This document shows, piece by piece, positions 16,877 through 27,390 of a stretch of DNA of 64,000 nucleotides. This stretch comes from Leifsonia sp. ZF2019. Its GTDB lineage: Bacteria > Actinomycetota > Actinomycetes > Actinomycetales > Microbacteriaceae. The first letter of the stretch is position 1. Each line of letters begins with the position of its first letter. Location of the stretch: the NCBI RefSeq assembly GCF_019924635.1, contig NZ_CP065037.1:3224001-3288000 (forward strand), written 5' to 3'. The notes below the pieces were generated by a model that was not told the origin of the DNA, made no database searches, and was given only the letters and a program-made list of their open reading frames with translations. A program made the translations under genes and the position numbers.

Positions 16877-17484
16877 CCTTGGAGGGCGTCGGCCACCGTT
16901 TCGGCGAGGCCGGGTGGTTGTTCCGGGGCCTGGACTTCCAGTTTCATCCGGGCGAGACATATGCCCTCACCGGGCCCTCCAGCTCAGGCAAGAGCACACT
17001 CCTTTCGCTGTTGGCGCGACTCGCTCGGCCGTGCGAGGGACGCATCCGATTCGACGGTGTGCACCGGGTGAACTGGGTCTTCCAGAATCCGTTCGGGTCC
17101 GCACGTCGCACCGCCCTCGACCACGTCACGCTTCCACTGCTCACTCGCGGCGCGTCGATGCGGTCCGCCGAGCGTCAGGCCCACGACCTGCTTGCACGGT
17201 TCGAACTCGCGGAGGTCGCCCAGCGACCGTTCGGAGAGCTGTCGGGCGGCGAGGCGCAGCGGTTGATGCTCGCTCGGGGCCTGGCCTCGCAGCCGGACCT
17301 GCTCCTGATCGACGAGCCGACGGCGCAGCTGGATGCGTACAACGCGGAACGAGTGGACGCGGCCATCGCGGCGACGGCGGAGAGCGACGTGATCGTGATC
17401 GTGGCGACCCATGATCCGCGCACCACGGCGAGGTGCAGTGTCCGGCTCGACCTCCGGTCCCTTCCCGGCGGAAGGGCGCGATGA
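16873..17484 (+). CDS. ABC transporter ATP-binding protein of the bacteriocin cassette
   Basis: The 203-aa ATPase of the MacB/LolD type has Walker A GPSSSGKST (about residues 34-42), the Q-loop region VNWVFQNPFGS, signature LSGGEAQRL, Walker B LLLIDEPTAQLD and the switch His in VATHDP. The Q-loop section is shortened relative to typical LolD proteins. GTG 16873 overlaps the preceding stop as GTGA; GTG 16867 is an alternative. It pairs with the permease encoded by the overlapping next gene. Confidence 0.88.
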   Translation: MTLEGVGHRFGEAGWLFRGLDFQFHPGETYALTGPSSSGKSTLLSLLARLARPCEGRIRFDGVHRVNWVFQNPFGSARRTALDHVTLPLLTRGASMRSAERQAHDLLARFELAEVAQRPFGELSGGEAQRLMLARGLASQPDLLLIDEPTAQLDAYNAERVDAAIAATAESDVIVIVATHDPRTTARCSVRLDLRSLPGGRAR

Positions 17485-18551
17485 GGCTCGGTGCGATCCT
17501 CCGCGAAGCGGCCCGGGACATCGCGACCGGAACGACCCGCTTCGCAGGGTTCAGCATCCTTCTGGCGATCGCGATCTCCGGACTGGTCTCCGCCGACGGG
17601 ATCGCGATCGCGCGACAGATCGCGGAGGCCGAGGACTTCCGCGAAGCGGGTGGGTCCACGCAGATCCTGACCGCCGAAGGACGCATCGATCCGGCGCAAT
17701 GCGAGAGGCTTGGCGACCTCCCCGACGTGGTCGCGTCCGGTGCGCTTCGATCGGACGCCGACAAGGTGAGAGTCAGCGTCCTCCCGAATGCCCCGGTGCC
17801 GTCTTTCGAGGTTTCACCGGGGTTCGCCGACGTCCTGTCGGCGCGGTCCGGCAACCGATCGGGCACACTGATCTCGCGTGATCTGGCCTTGGACGTCGGA
17901 GCGCAGGTCGGAGAATCGATCGCGACGGACCGAGGCTCGATGACCGTCGCATCGACGTTCGCCTATCCCTCGGACGGACGGCGACCGGGTTTGGGATACG
18001 CCGTCCTCTCCATCACGGCCGACCCGGGCGGATTCGACGAATGCTGGGTCACGGCGTGGCCGCAGCTGACGAATGTTCGAGCGCTTCTCTTCGGCACCAT
18101 GACTCCCGGGTCAGACCCCGCCTCGAAGCCGCAGATCTCGCAGCTGAACACGTCCCACGGCCTGTCCGTCGCCGGCGAGGCCGGATTCTTGGGACGACTG
18201 ACACGCGCCGCCGTGCCGGTGGCAGCGATGGTCGGAGTCGGACTCGGGTTCGTCAGCGTTCGGCTGCGGCGCCTGCAGCTGGCATCGGCACTCCACGCGG
18301 GGGTACGGCGAGTCGACCTTATCTCGACCCAGCTGCTCCAAGCACTTGCCTGGGCTTCGTCCGCCGCGGTCATCGGTCTCGCGCTCGCCGGCGTCACCGC
18401 GTCATTCGTCCCGGGGGAGGATCAGGGCGCCGTCTTCGAAGCCGTCTCCGGTATCCCCCTCGCGGCCGCCGTCGGAGCCGTCGGCGGCGCCTTTGTCGCG
18501 ACGCTGAGCGCACGGGAGAAGCAGCTCTACCGCTACTTCGCAGAGCGGTGA
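17481..18551 (+). CDS. FtsX/MacB-like ABC transporter permease of the bacteriocin cassette
   Basis: The 356-aa permease has one N-terminal helix (about residues 20-40, FAGFSILLAIAISGLVSADG), a large extracytoplasmic domain of about 190 residues, and three C-terminal helices (about 240-258, 285-305 and 325-345). This is the MacB/FtsX topology used for moving substrates from the outer leaflet rather than across the membrane. It starts at ATG 17481 (ATGA overlap). Its stop codon (18549-18551) lies inside the right 26-bp repeat, so its last codon comes from the repeated sequence. Confidence 0.82.
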   Translation: MRLGAILREAARDIATGTTRFAGFSILLAIAISGLVSADGIAIARQIAEAEDFREAGGSTQILTAEGRIDPAQCERLGDLPDVVASGALRSDADKVRVSVLPNAPVPSFEVSPGFADVLSARSGNRSGTLISRDLALDVGAQVGESIATDRGSMTVASTFAYPSDGRRPGLGYAVLSITADPGGFDECWVTAWPQLTNVRALLFGTMTPGSDPASKPQISQLNTSHGLSVAGEAGFLGRLTRAAVPVAAMVGVGLGFVSVRLRRLQLASALHAGVRRVDLISTQLLQALAWASSAAVIGLALAGVTASFVPGEDQGAVFEAVSGIPLAAAVGAVGGAFVATLSAREKQLYRYFAER

Positions 18552-18570
18552 CACGGATCGGGCGGATGCG
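18545..18570 (+). repeat. right copy of the 26-bp direct repeat flanking the bacteriocin cassette
   Basis: Matches 14634-14659 with one mismatch. Read in the aminotransferase frame it encodes AVTRIGRMRG and a TAG at 18575-18577, which overlaps the convergent ABC-F stop. This is what an uninterrupted aminotransferase gene would look like. Confidence 0.85.
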
Positions 18571-18573
18571 CGG

Positions 18574-20262
18574 CTAGCGCGCCCGCGTCACCCGTCTCTC
18601 GTCCCACACGGGCTCATCCGTCTCGTAGACCTCGCCGTCCGCCCCGAAGACCAGGAACCGGTCGAAGCCGCGCGCGAACCACCTGTCGTGCGTCACCGCG
18701 ATCACGGTTCCCTCGTAGTCGGCGAGTCCGTCTTCCAGCGCTTCCGCCGAGACGAGGTCGAGGTTGTCGGTGGGCTCGTCGAGCAGCAGCAGCGTCGCGC
18801 CCGACAGCTCCAGGAGCAGGATCTGCAGGCGGGCCTGCTGGCCGCCGGAGAGCGACTCGAAGGTCTGCTCCGCCGACGCGGCCAGGCCGTAGCGGTCCAG
18901 CACGCGGCTGGCGGCCTCACGGGGCATGCCTGCACGCCGGTCGTCGCCGCGGTGGAGGATGTCGAGCAGCGTGCGACCGACCAGCTCGGGGTGCTCGTGC
19001 GCTTGCGCGAACAGGCCGGGAGCCACGCGGGCCCCGAGCTTCGCGACGCCGGTGTGCGGCACCGGCGGGCCCGCGTGCTCCGCCGCGGCGAGATGGCCGG
19101 CGCCGGGGTCGGGATCCGTGCCGCCTGCCGCGAGCAGGCGCAGGAAGTGCGACTTGCCCGAGCCGTTCGACCCGAGCACCGCGACGCGCTCACCGAACCA
19201 GATCTCCCCGTCGAAGGGACGCATCAGCCCGGTCAACTCGAGTCGCTGCAGCTCGGCGACGCGGCGGCCCGTACGGGACCCGGTCAGCCGCATCCGGACG
19301 CTCTGCTCGCGCGGCCGCTCCTGGGGAGGACCGGCCGCCTCGAACTTCGCGAGGCGCGTCTGTGCGGCCTGGTACGCGTTCGCCAGGTCGGAGTTGTACT
19401 TGGCCTTCTCCTTGAACCGCAGCACGAGGGCCTTGAGCTTGGCGTGCTCCTCGTCCCAGCGCCGGCGCAGCTCCTCGAGCCGGGCCATCCGCTCGTCGCG
19501 GGCCTGGTGGTACCCGCCGAAGCCGCCCCCGTGCGTCCACGTGCTGTTGCCTGCCGCGCCGAGTTCCAGCGTCAGGATGCGGTCGGCCGCGTTCGCGAGC
19601 AGTTCGCGGTCGTGCGAGACCAGCAGGACGGTCTTGGGCGTCGCCCGCAGCTGCTCCTCCAGCCAGCGCTTCGCCGGCACGTCGAGGTAGTTGTCCGGCT
19701 CGTCGAGGAGCAGCACCTGCTCCGGTCCGCGCAGCAGCGCCTCCAGCACCAGGCGTTTCTGCTCTCCACCGGAGAGGGTCCGAACCAGGCGGTACTGCGC
19801 CCGCTCGAACGGGACGCCGAGCGCGGAGACGGTGCAGTTGTCCCACACGACCTCCTGGTCGTACCCTCCGGCGTCGGCGTACTCGGCGAGGGCGTTCGCG
19901 TAGCGCAGCTGCGTGTCGGTCTCGTCACGCTCGATGATCGCCTCCTCGGCCGCCGCGAGGGCCTCGGCCGCCCGGCGGACCTCTGCGGGAGCGACGCCGA
20001 CGAGCAGATCGCGCACCGTGCGGTCGTCACGCACGTGGCCGACGAACTGGTCCATGACGCCGAGGCCGCCGTCGATCACGACGCCGCCCGAATCGGGCCG
20101 GACCTCCCCGCGGATGATGCGCAGCAGAGTGGACTTGCCGGCTCCGTTCGCGCCGATCAGTGCGGAGACCGTGCCGTCGCCGACACGGAAGGAGACGTCG
20201 TCGAGCAGCGGTCGCCCATCGGCGAGTGTGTACGAGACGCCGGAGACGTCGATATGGCCCAC
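18574..20262 (-). CDS. ABC-F family ATPase
   Basis: The 562-aa soluble protein has two ABC domains and no membrane helices. The first has Walker A GANGAGKST and signature LSGGEQKRL with LLLDEPDNYLD; the second has GSNGSGKSHFLRLL and LSGGQQARLQ with LLLDEPTDNLD. A charged linker (RRRWDEEHAKLKALVLRFKE) separates them, as in ABC-F translation factors and ribosome-protection proteins. Antibiotic resistance is possible but cannot be told from sequence. GTG 20262 is chosen because AGGAG lies 7-8 nt upstream and homology begins at GHIDVSGVSYTL. The gene is convergent with the bacteriocin cassette. Confidence 0.9.
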   Translation of the reverse strand: MGHIDVSGVSYTLADGRPLLDDVSFRVGDGTVSALIGANGAGKSTLLRIIRGEVRPDSGGVVIDGGLGVMDQFVGHVRDDRTVRDLLVGVAPAEVRRAAEALAAAEEAIIERDETDTQLRYANALAEYADAGGYDQEVVWDNCTVSALGVPFERAQYRLVRTLSGGEQKRLVLEALLRGPEQVLLLDEPDNYLDVPAKRWLEEQLRATPKTVLLVSHDRELLANAADRILTLELGAAGNSTWTHGGGFGGYHQARDERMARLEELRRRWDEEHAKLKALVLRFKEKAKYNSDLANAYQAAQTRLAKFEAAGPPQERPREQSVRMRLTGSRTGRRVAELQRLELTGLMRPFDGEIWFGERVAVLGSNGSGKSHFLRLLAAGGTDPDPGAGHLAAAEHAGPPVPHTGVAKLGARVAPGLFAQAHEHPELVGRTLLDILHRGDDRRAGMPREAASRVLDRYGLAASAEQTFESLSGGQQARLQILLLELSGATLLLLDEPTDNLDLVSAEALEDGLADYEGTVIAVTHDRWFARGFDRFLVFGADGEVYETDEPVWDERRVTRAR

Positions 20263-20438
20263 GGTGGAACTCCTGGAGGACGGGTGGTGAGATGCCTCGC
20301 CGGTGGGCAAAGCCTTCCAGGATAGCGCGGTGGAGCTATGGGCAGCGCGAAGCGGTGCCGCGACCCCAGCGCCGAGGGAGCCTGCGACCGAGGGGCCGCC
20401 GCCCGCGTCGAATGCGAGCGGCGGCTTCGTGAGACGGT

Positions 20439-22001
<1,563 letters not shown>

Positions 22002-22029
22002 CTATTCCGAATCGGCTGGGCTTCGGCCG

Positions 22030-22794
22030 TCAGAGCACACGGGAGAGGAAGTCGCGCGTGCGCGCGTTGGCGGCGCCGTCGACCGTGAGGCGGTCGGAGG
22101 GGCCCGCCTCGACGATGCGCCCGTTCTCCATGAACACGAAACGGTCGCACACCTCCCGTGCGAATCCGATCTCGTGCGTGACGATCACCAGCGTCATGCC
22201 GGTCGTCGCGAGTCCCTTGATCACGTCCAGGACTTCGCTCACCAGTTCGGGGTCGAGCGCGCTCGTCGGCTCGTCGAAGAGCATGAGTTTCGGGTGCATG
22301 GCCAGGGCACGCGCGATGGCGACGCGCTGCTGCTGGCCGCCGGAGAGCTGCGCCGGGTAGGCGTCGGCCTTGTGGTCGAGGCCCACCTGGCGCAGGAGGT
22401 CGTGCGCCTCGGTGATCGCCTCCGCCTTCGGCCGCTTCAGCACGCCGACGGGCGCCTCGATCACGTTCTGCAGCACCGTCAGATGTGCGAACAGGTTGAA
22501 ACTCTGGAACACCATCCCGATGTCCTGGCGCTGCCGCGCCTCGGCCCGGCCGGAGAGCTCGCGCATGACGCCTTTGCGAGGCTTCCAGCCGAGCTCCTCG
22601 CCGTCCAGGACGATGCGTCCGCGGTCGATGCGCTCGAGCATGTTCATGCACCGCAGGAGGGTGCTCTTCCCCGCGCCGGAGGGGCCGAGGAGGACGACGG
22701 TCTCGCCCCGCTCGACGTCGAGGCTCACGTCGTCGATGACGGTCACGTCGTCGTAACGCTTCGTGACGTCGGTCACCTGCAGGAAGGGGCTCAT
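22030..22794 (-). CDS. polar amino acid ABC transporter ATP-binding protein
   Basis: The 254-aa ATPase of the GlnQ/HisP type has Walker [20 protein letters not shown]-loop [17 protein letters not shown], signature [15 protein letters not shown], Walker [16 protein letters not shown] and the switch His in [14 protein letters not shown] 22794 overlaps the permease stop (ATGA). It is the last gene of the six-gene uptake and catabolism operon. Confidence 0.92.
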   Translation of the reverse strand: MSPFLQVTDVTKRYDDVTVIDDVSLDVERGETVVLLGPSGAGKSTLLRCMNMLERIDRGRIVLDGEELGWKPRKGVMRELSGRAEARQRQDIGMVFQSFNLFAHLTVLQNVIEAPVGVLKRPKAEAITEAHDLLRQVGLDHKADAYPAQLSGGQQQRVAIARALAMHPKLMLFDEPTSALDPELVSEVLDVIKGLATTGMTLVIVTHEIGFAREVCDRFVFMENGRIVEAGPSDRLTVDGAANARTRDFLSRVL

Positions 22795-23756
22795 GCGCGG
22801 TTCTCCTTCGGCGCGGTGTCGGAGGCCGCCGCGTTCTCGGCGAGGGTGTCGTCCGGGGTGGCGGAGTCCGGGAGGATCGGGTCGGCGTCGATCGTCCGCC
22901 GGCCGACGCGCGACGGCGACGAGCGCAGAGCGCGCTCGATGAAGAACTGCCCGATCGACAGGATCGACACGACGATCATGTACCACAGGGTCGCGACGAT
23001 CAGGAGCGGGACGATCCGGAAATTGGACGAGTAGATCTGCTGCACCGAGTACATGAGGTCGGGCACGGCGATGAAGGCGACGAGCGAGGTCGACTTCAAC
23101 AGGTTGATGGTGTCGTTGGCGATCGGCGGGAGCGCGACCCGGAACGCCTGCGGGAAGACGATCTTCATCATGGTGCGCGTGCGCGTCATCCCCAGGGCGA
23201 CGGCCGCCTCCCGCTGGCCGGTCGGCACGGATTGGATGGATGCGCGCAGGACCTCCGACGTGTAGGCCGCCTGCTGGAGTGAGAACGTCACGATCGCGGC
23301 GACCATCGGGTTGATGAGCTCCTGCGTGTTGATCGAGACGAACACCGGCCCGTAGGGGATTCCGAGGTCGATCGTCGGCCAGAGCAGCGACAGGTTGAAG
23401 GTCAGCACCAGCAGCACCAGCAGCGGGATCGACCGGAAGAACCAGACGTAGAGCCAGGCGAGCCCGCGCAGCACCGGGTTGTCGGAGAGCCGCATCGTGG
23501 CGAGCAGCGCTCCCAGGACGACGGCGACGACGATGGAGACCGCGGTGATGAGCAGCGTGCGGCCGAGACCGGCCAGCACGTCGTAGTTCAGGAAGTACTG
23601 CCCGATCGTCGGCCAGTCCAGGGCCTGGTTGAACGCCAGACCCTGGAGCCAGCCGAGCAGGAGGAGCACGAGCAGGGCGGCGACCACCCAGCGCGCGAGA
23701 TGGCGGTTGGGGATGTGCGGCGCGAGGGCCGCCGATCCCTGTTCGTGTTCGGGCAT
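22791..23756 (-). CDS. polar amino acid ABC transporter permease
   Basis: The 321-aa HisM/GlnP-type permease has a first helix at about residues 22-42, four or five more, and the EAA-loop region ([30 protein letters not shown]) that contacts the ATPase. The N- and C-terminal ends are polar; the last 50 residues are Asp/Ala-rich. It lies 10 nt after the binding-protein gene and overlaps the ATPase gene by 4 nt. Confidence 0.92.
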   Translation of the reverse strand: MPEHEQGSAALAPHIPNRHLARWVVAALLVLLLLGWLQGLAFNQALDWPTIGQYFLNYDVLAGLGRTLLITAVSIVVAVVLGALLATMRLSDNPVLRGLAWLYVWFFRSIPLLVLLVLTFNLSLLWPTIDLGIPYGPVFVSINTQELINPMVAAIVTFSLQQAAYTSEVLRASIQSVPTGQREAAVALGMTRTRTMMKIVFPQAFRVALPPIANDTINLLKSTSLVAFIAVPDLMYSVQQIYSSNFRIVPLLIVATLWYMIVVSILSIGQFFIERALRSSPSRVGRRTIDADPILPDSATPDDTLAENAAASDTAPKENRA

Positions 23757-23766
23757 GGGGGTGCTG

Positions 23767-24666
23767 CTACTCTCCGACGTTGGGGTTCGGGTTGACTTCT
23801 GCCTTGTCGATGGCGTCGCCCTCGACCCCGTACTTCTCGAGGATCTTGGTGTACTCGCCGTTCGCGATGAGCTCGTTGATGGAGTCGGCGAGCGCCTGCG
23901 CCATCCCGTTGCCCTTCTTGGTGGCGATACCGATGAGGACGAACTGGTACTTCGGGCCGCCGATGGTGAACTGACCCGACGACTGCTTCGAAATGTACCC
24001 GAGGTTCGTCAGCGTCGCCGTCGTGGCATCGACCTGCTTGCTGCTGACGGCGAGGGTCGCCGCCCCCTGGTCGGCGAAGGTCTGGACGTGGATCGCCTGC
24101 TTGCCGGCCGCGGTGCACTTCGTCGACTGCTCCTGGAGCACCGGGATGGCGCTGTCCGCCGCGACGACGGAGATCTTCAGGCCGCACAGGTCGTCCAGGC
24201 TCGACCCCAGGTCGGCGCCCTTCAGGCCCATGAACTGGTAATGGTCCTCGAGGAAGGAGACCTGGTCGAAGGTCTTCTCGCGCTCCGCTGTGACGTCGGC
24301 GCCGAACGCACCGAAGTACGTGCCGCTGTTGACGCCGAGGAGCGCGTTCTCGAACGAATCCTGCTTGAGGGTCACCTTCGTGCCCCAGGGGCCGCCGACG
24401 GCGGTGGCGAGGTCGGTGCTGATGCCGACGATCTTGCCGCCGTCGAGGTAGGCGTAGGGCGGGTACCCGGTGACGGCCGGCGCCACCAGGTCTTTGCCGG
24501 CGAACGCGTCGGGCAGCTTCACCGTCGCGGCCGAGGAGCCGGCGGAGGGGGTGCCCGACGAGGATGCCGTGCCGCTGCTGCAGCCGGTGAGCAGCGCGGC
24601 TGCTGCAGCCGCGATGCCGATGCCCGCGGCGAGGGGGCCGCGGAGCCGTGAACGTGTGATCGTCAT
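23767..24666 (-). CDS. extracellular solute-binding lipoprotein of an amino-acid-type ABC transporter
   Basis: The 299-aa protein has a signal peptide and lipobox (LLTGC, Cys at residue 29), a Ser/Gly/Ala linker, and the SBP family 3 fold. Family features are YPPYAYLDGGKIVGISTDLATAV, FGAFGADVTAEREKTFDQVSF and the C-terminal INELIANGEYTKILEKYGV. It delivers a polar amino acid or related compound to the permease encoded 10 nt downstream. ATG 24666 overlaps the end of the DUF3830 gene. The ligand is not predictable; a link to GABA or gamma-glutamyl compounds comes only from the neighbours. Confidence 0.9.
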   Translation of the reverse strand: MTITRSRLRGPLAAGIGIAAAAAALLTGCSSGTASSSGTPSAGSSAATVKLPDAFAGKDLVAPAVTGYPPYAYLDGGKIVGISTDLATAVGGPWGTKVTLKQDSFENALLGVNSGTYFGAFGADVTAEREKTFDQVSFLEDHYQFMGLKGADLGSSLDDLCGLKISVVAADSAIPVLQEQSTKCTAAGKQAIHVQTFADQGAATLAVSSKQVDATTATLTNLGYISKQSSGQFTIGGPKYQFVLIGIATKKGNGMAQALADSINELIANGEYTKILEKYGVEGDAIDKAEVNPNPNVGE

Positions 24667-25142
24667 TCGATTCTCCCGATGGTGAGTTTCTTCAGTCCGA
24701 TGGTGCGGGTCTCCTGGCACGCCGCGGCGAACTCCTCGAGTCCGCTGGTGATCGACGCCCAGATGGTGCAGGGTGTCCAGCCGAGCGGGCCGAAGATCCG
24801 GCCGCCCTTGCCGTAGAAGATGCCGACCTCCCACAGCTCGAAGTCCAGCCCGGCCATGAGCTCCTTCGGCTGGAAGAACCAGACCAGGTCGCCCGCCGCG
24901 GGGATGACCTGCTGGTTCTCCGCCGGGAGGGCGGTCGGGTCGAACGTCTGCGCGCTCTGCGGCAGCCCGAACATGATCTCGGGTCCGGCGTACATCGCGT
25001 GCATGACATCGTCGCTCACGGGCGACTCCAGTGCGCTCCAGATCGCCTCGGCGGTCCGGGGCGCCGCGTCGAGCAGCAATGTCGCTTCCGCGCGCGGTCC
25101 CCCCTCGAACTCGAGGAAGATGCGCTTGGGGGTCGTGCTCAC
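24663..25142 (-). CDS. DUF3830 family protein
   Basis: The 159-aa protein of the DUF3830 (cyclophilin-like barrel) family contains LEFEGGPRAEATLLLDAAPRTAEAIWSAL, VIPAAGDLVWFF and FYGKGGRIFGPLGWTP. Family members sit in amino-acid or pyrimidine catabolic operons with ABC transporters; no activity has been assigned. The GTG 25142 start overlaps the upstream amidotransferase stop (GTGA) and has AAAGGAG upstream. Here it is placed between the amidotransferase and the binding protein. Confidence 0.82.
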   Translation of the reverse strand: MSTTPKRIFLEFEGGPRAEATLLLDAAPRTAEAIWSALESPVSDDVMHAMYAGPEIMFGLPQSAQTFDPTALPAENQQVIPAAGDLVWFFQPKELMAGLDFELWEVGIFYGKGGRIFGPLGWTPCTIWASITSGLEEFAAACQETRTIGLKKLTIGRIE

Positions 25143-25861
25143 ACGAACTCCTTTCTCTGTTGGATGGCAGCGGGGCGTCGGCGATAGGAATCGGCCGCCG
25201 CGATGAAGGGCGCGAGCAGGCGCGTCGCGTGCGCGCGCCCGTCCGGACCCGGCATCTTCTCCGGGTGCCACTGGACCGCGCGGAGGAAACGTGAGGCGTC
25301 CGTGCCGGCGACCGCCTCGACGGTCCCGTCGTCGGCACGGGCGGCGATGGACAGACCGGCGCCCAGACGATCGATCGCCTGGTGATGGATCGAGTTCACG
25401 ATGCCGTCGTCGGGGAGGGAATCCGCGACCCAGCCGGCAGCGTCCACGATCCGGTGCCGGCTGAGCCGCTCCTCCCCGCGCCCGACAGCGGGGTGGTCCG
25501 GGGTGTGCGGGAGGTCGTCGACGAGCGTGCCGCCGCGGTGGACGTTGAGGACCTGGAGGCCGCGACAGATGCCGAAGACGGGCATCCCGAGCCGCTGGGC
25601 CTCCCCGAGGAGCGCCGACTCGGTGGCATCCCGCGGGCCGGACGCGACGTCCTGGCCTCCGGACAGCAGCAGGCCGTCGACGCGCTGGAGGAGCGCGACG
25701 GCGTCCGGCTCGACGACATCGGGAACGAGCACGGGGATGCCGCCGGCGGCCTGGACGCTGTCGGCGTACTCGCCGCCCAGCGTGTACAGGTCCGTCCGGG
25801 CGCCGAGGACGGTCGGCACGGCCCGGCGCCAGACCGTGACGGCGATGATCGGCCCGGTCAT
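25139..25861 (-). CDS. class I glutamine amidotransferase-like hydrolase (PuuD-like)
   Basis: The 240-aa peptidase C26 enzyme is similar to gamma-glutamyl-gamma-aminobutyrate hydrolase. The nucleophile motif is FGICRGLQVLNV, with GLLLSGGQDV and an RAVQWHPEK motif carrying the catalytic His. PuuD releases GABA from gamma-glutamyl-GABA. The adjacent aldehyde dehydrogenase would be the preceding step, but no PuuA glutamine-synthetase-like gene lies in the window. ATG 25861 overlaps the dehydrogenase stop (ATGA). Confidence 0.85.
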   Translation of the reverse strand: MTGPIIAVTVWRRAVPTVLGARTDLYTLGGEYADSVQAAGGIPVLVPDVVEPDAVALLQRVDGLLLSGGQDVASGPRDATESALLGEAQRLGMPVFGICRGLQVLNVHRGGTLVDDLPHTPDHPAVGRGEERLSRHRIVDAAGWVADSLPDDGIVNSIHHQAIDRLGAGLSIAARADDGTVEAVAGTDASRFLRAVQWHPEKMPGPDGRAHATRLLAPFIAAADSYRRRPAAIQQRKEFV

Positions 25862-27348
25862 GCGCCCAGCTCGATCCACGTGCTCTTCACGTCCGTGTAC
25901 TTGTCGACGGCGTGGGCGCCCTTGTCCCGGCCGAATCCGCTGTCCCCCACGCCGCCGAAGGGCATCGACATGTCGCCCTCCTCGTAGCAGTTGACCCAGA
26001 CGGTCCCCGCGCGGAGACAACGGGACACGCGGTGGGCCGCGGAGAGGTCGCGGGTCCAGAGACCGGCTCCGAGGCCGAAGGGCGTGCCGTTGGCGACAGC
26101 GACCGCCTCGTCGACGCTGTCGACCGCGAGGACGGAGAGCACCGGTCCGAACACCTCCGCCTGGGCGATCTCCATCTCGGGCCGTACGCCGGTGAGCACG
26201 ATCGGGGCGACGTAGCTGCCCTTCCCCGTGCCGATGTCGTAGCGGGAGGCGCTCCCGGCCGCGAGAACGGCGCCGTCGGCGAGCGCCCGGTCGACGAAGC
26301 CCAGGATGCGCTCGAGCTGCCGTTCGCTGACGACGGCCCCGCTCGGGGCGTCCCCCGCCAGCGGGTCGGCCGGCGCCATCGCGACCGCCTGGGCGATGGC
26401 CGCCTCCACGGCCGCGTCGTGCACGTCCCGCAGGACCACCATGCGCGACGACGCGCTGCACATCTGACCCTGGTTGTAGAACGCACCCCAGGCGCTGGTG
26501 CGGCCGGCCGCCTCCACGTCGGCGTCGCTCAGGACGACCGAGGCCGACTTGCCGCCGAGCTCGGGCCACACCCGCTTGCCGTTCGACTCCGCCGAGTAGA
26601 GGAGGAAGCGGCGTCCGACCCCGACGGAGCCGGTGAACGTCAGGACGTCGACGCCGGGATGACGACCGAGAGCCTCGCCGACCGTGTCCCCGCGGCCCGG
26701 TACCACGTTGAGCACGCCCGCGGGCAGTCCCGCCTCGAGCGCCAGCTCGGCGAGACGCAGGGCGGAGACGCTGGTCTGCTCGGCCGGCTTCAGCACGACA
26801 CTGTTGCCCGCGACGAGCGCGGGGCCGAGCTTCCAGGCGGTCATCGTCAGTGGGAAGTTCCACGGCACGACGGCTCCGACCACCCCGGCCGGCTCGCGCG
26901 TCACCAGGGCGAGGGCGTCGGGGGTCGCTTGGGGGGCCTCGTCCGACAGCTTGTCGGCGAGCTGTCCGTACCACCGCAGGCACTGTGCCACCGCCCGCAG
27001 CTCGACTCCGAGGGCATCCTGGACGGGCTTCCCCATCTCGAGCGAGATGCGCAGGGCGAGCTCTCGGGCGTTGGCTTCGACGAGGTCGCCGAACCGGACC
27101 AGCGTGCGTCCGCGTTCGACGGCAGCGCAGCGGGACCATGCGCCACCGTCGAACGCGGCGCGCGCGGAACGCACCGCGGCATCCACGTCCGAGGCGACGC
27201 CGTCGGCGACGGTCGCGAGCACCGCTCCGTCGCGCGGGCTGACGAGGTCGAACCCGGCGGCGGCGTCGGAGAGGAGCCGGCGGCCGCCGATGAGCGGCGC
27301 GGTGTCCCACTCCAGGTTCTCCGCCTCATCCTGCCAGGTGTCGCGCAT
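25858..27348 (-). CDS. NAD(P)+-dependent aldehyde dehydrogenase (PuuC-like)
   Basis: The 496-aa ALDH superfamily enzyme has VVPWNFPLTMTAWKLGPAL, the cofactor turn FTGSVGVGRRFL, the general base in PELGGKSASVV, the catalytic Cys in NQGQMCSASSR and the C-terminal EEGDMSMPFGGVGDSGFGRD. Best matches by eye are gamma-glutamyl-gamma-aminobutyraldehyde or betaine-aldehyde dehydrogenases. It is the first gene of the operon, preceded by the operator-like repeats at 27391-27438. It starts at ATG 27348 with GGAGAGAGGG upstream. Confidence 0.92.
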   Translation of the reverse strand: MRDTWQDEAENLEWDTAPLIGGRRLLSDAAAGFDLVSPRDGAVLATVADGVASDVDAAVRSARAAFDGGAWSRCAAVERGRTLVRFGDLVEANARELALRISLEMGKPVQDALGVELRAVAQCLRWYGQLADKLSDEAPQATPDALALVTREPAGVVGAVVPWNFPLTMTAWKLGPALVAGNSVVLKPAEQTSVSALRLAELALEAGLPAGVLNVVPGRGDTVGEALGRHPGVDVLTFTGSVGVGRRFLLYSAESNGKRVWPELGGKSASVVLSDADVEAAGRTSAWGAFYNQGQMCSASSRMVVLRDVHDAAVEAAIAQAVAMAPADPLAGDAPSGAVVSERQLERILGFVDRALADGAVLAAGSASRYDIGTGKGSYVAPIVLTGVRPEMEIAQAEVFGPVLSVLAVDSVDEAVAVANGTPFGLGAGLWTRDLSAAHRVSRCLRAGTVWVNCYEEGDMSMPFGGVGDSGFGRDKGAHAVDKYTDVKSTWIELGA

Positions 27349-27390
27349 TGCCGCCCTCTCTCCAGTAGTTGAAGTGAGGTTATGCGTTAA

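Larger units (their letters stand above)
14634..18570 (+). other. lactococcin-972-type bacteriocin cassette bounded by direct repeats
   Basis: Five co-directional genes (bacteriocin, lipoprotein, peptidoglycan-binding adaptor, ABC ATPase, permease) lie between two 26-bp direct repeats. The last four are joined by 4-nt ATGA/GTGA overlaps. No integrase or transposase is present inside. The repeat at the right end would restore a complete 3' end for the upstream aminotransferase gene, so the unit looks like an insertion. Its non-coding leader (14667-14792) is clearly more AT-rich than the surroundings. Confidence 0.75.

Noticed and set aside
18041..18577. Second open frame over the permease end, encoding AVTRIGRMRG
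   Set aside because: Not a gene here: only its last ten codons correspond to the aminotransferase end. The rest is a shadow of the permease gene. It is used as evidence for the flanking repeat.
20263..20438. Possible small gene between guaB and the ABC-F gene
   Set aside because: No frame with a start, ribosome site and recognisable protein. It is treated as intergenic with no feature seen.
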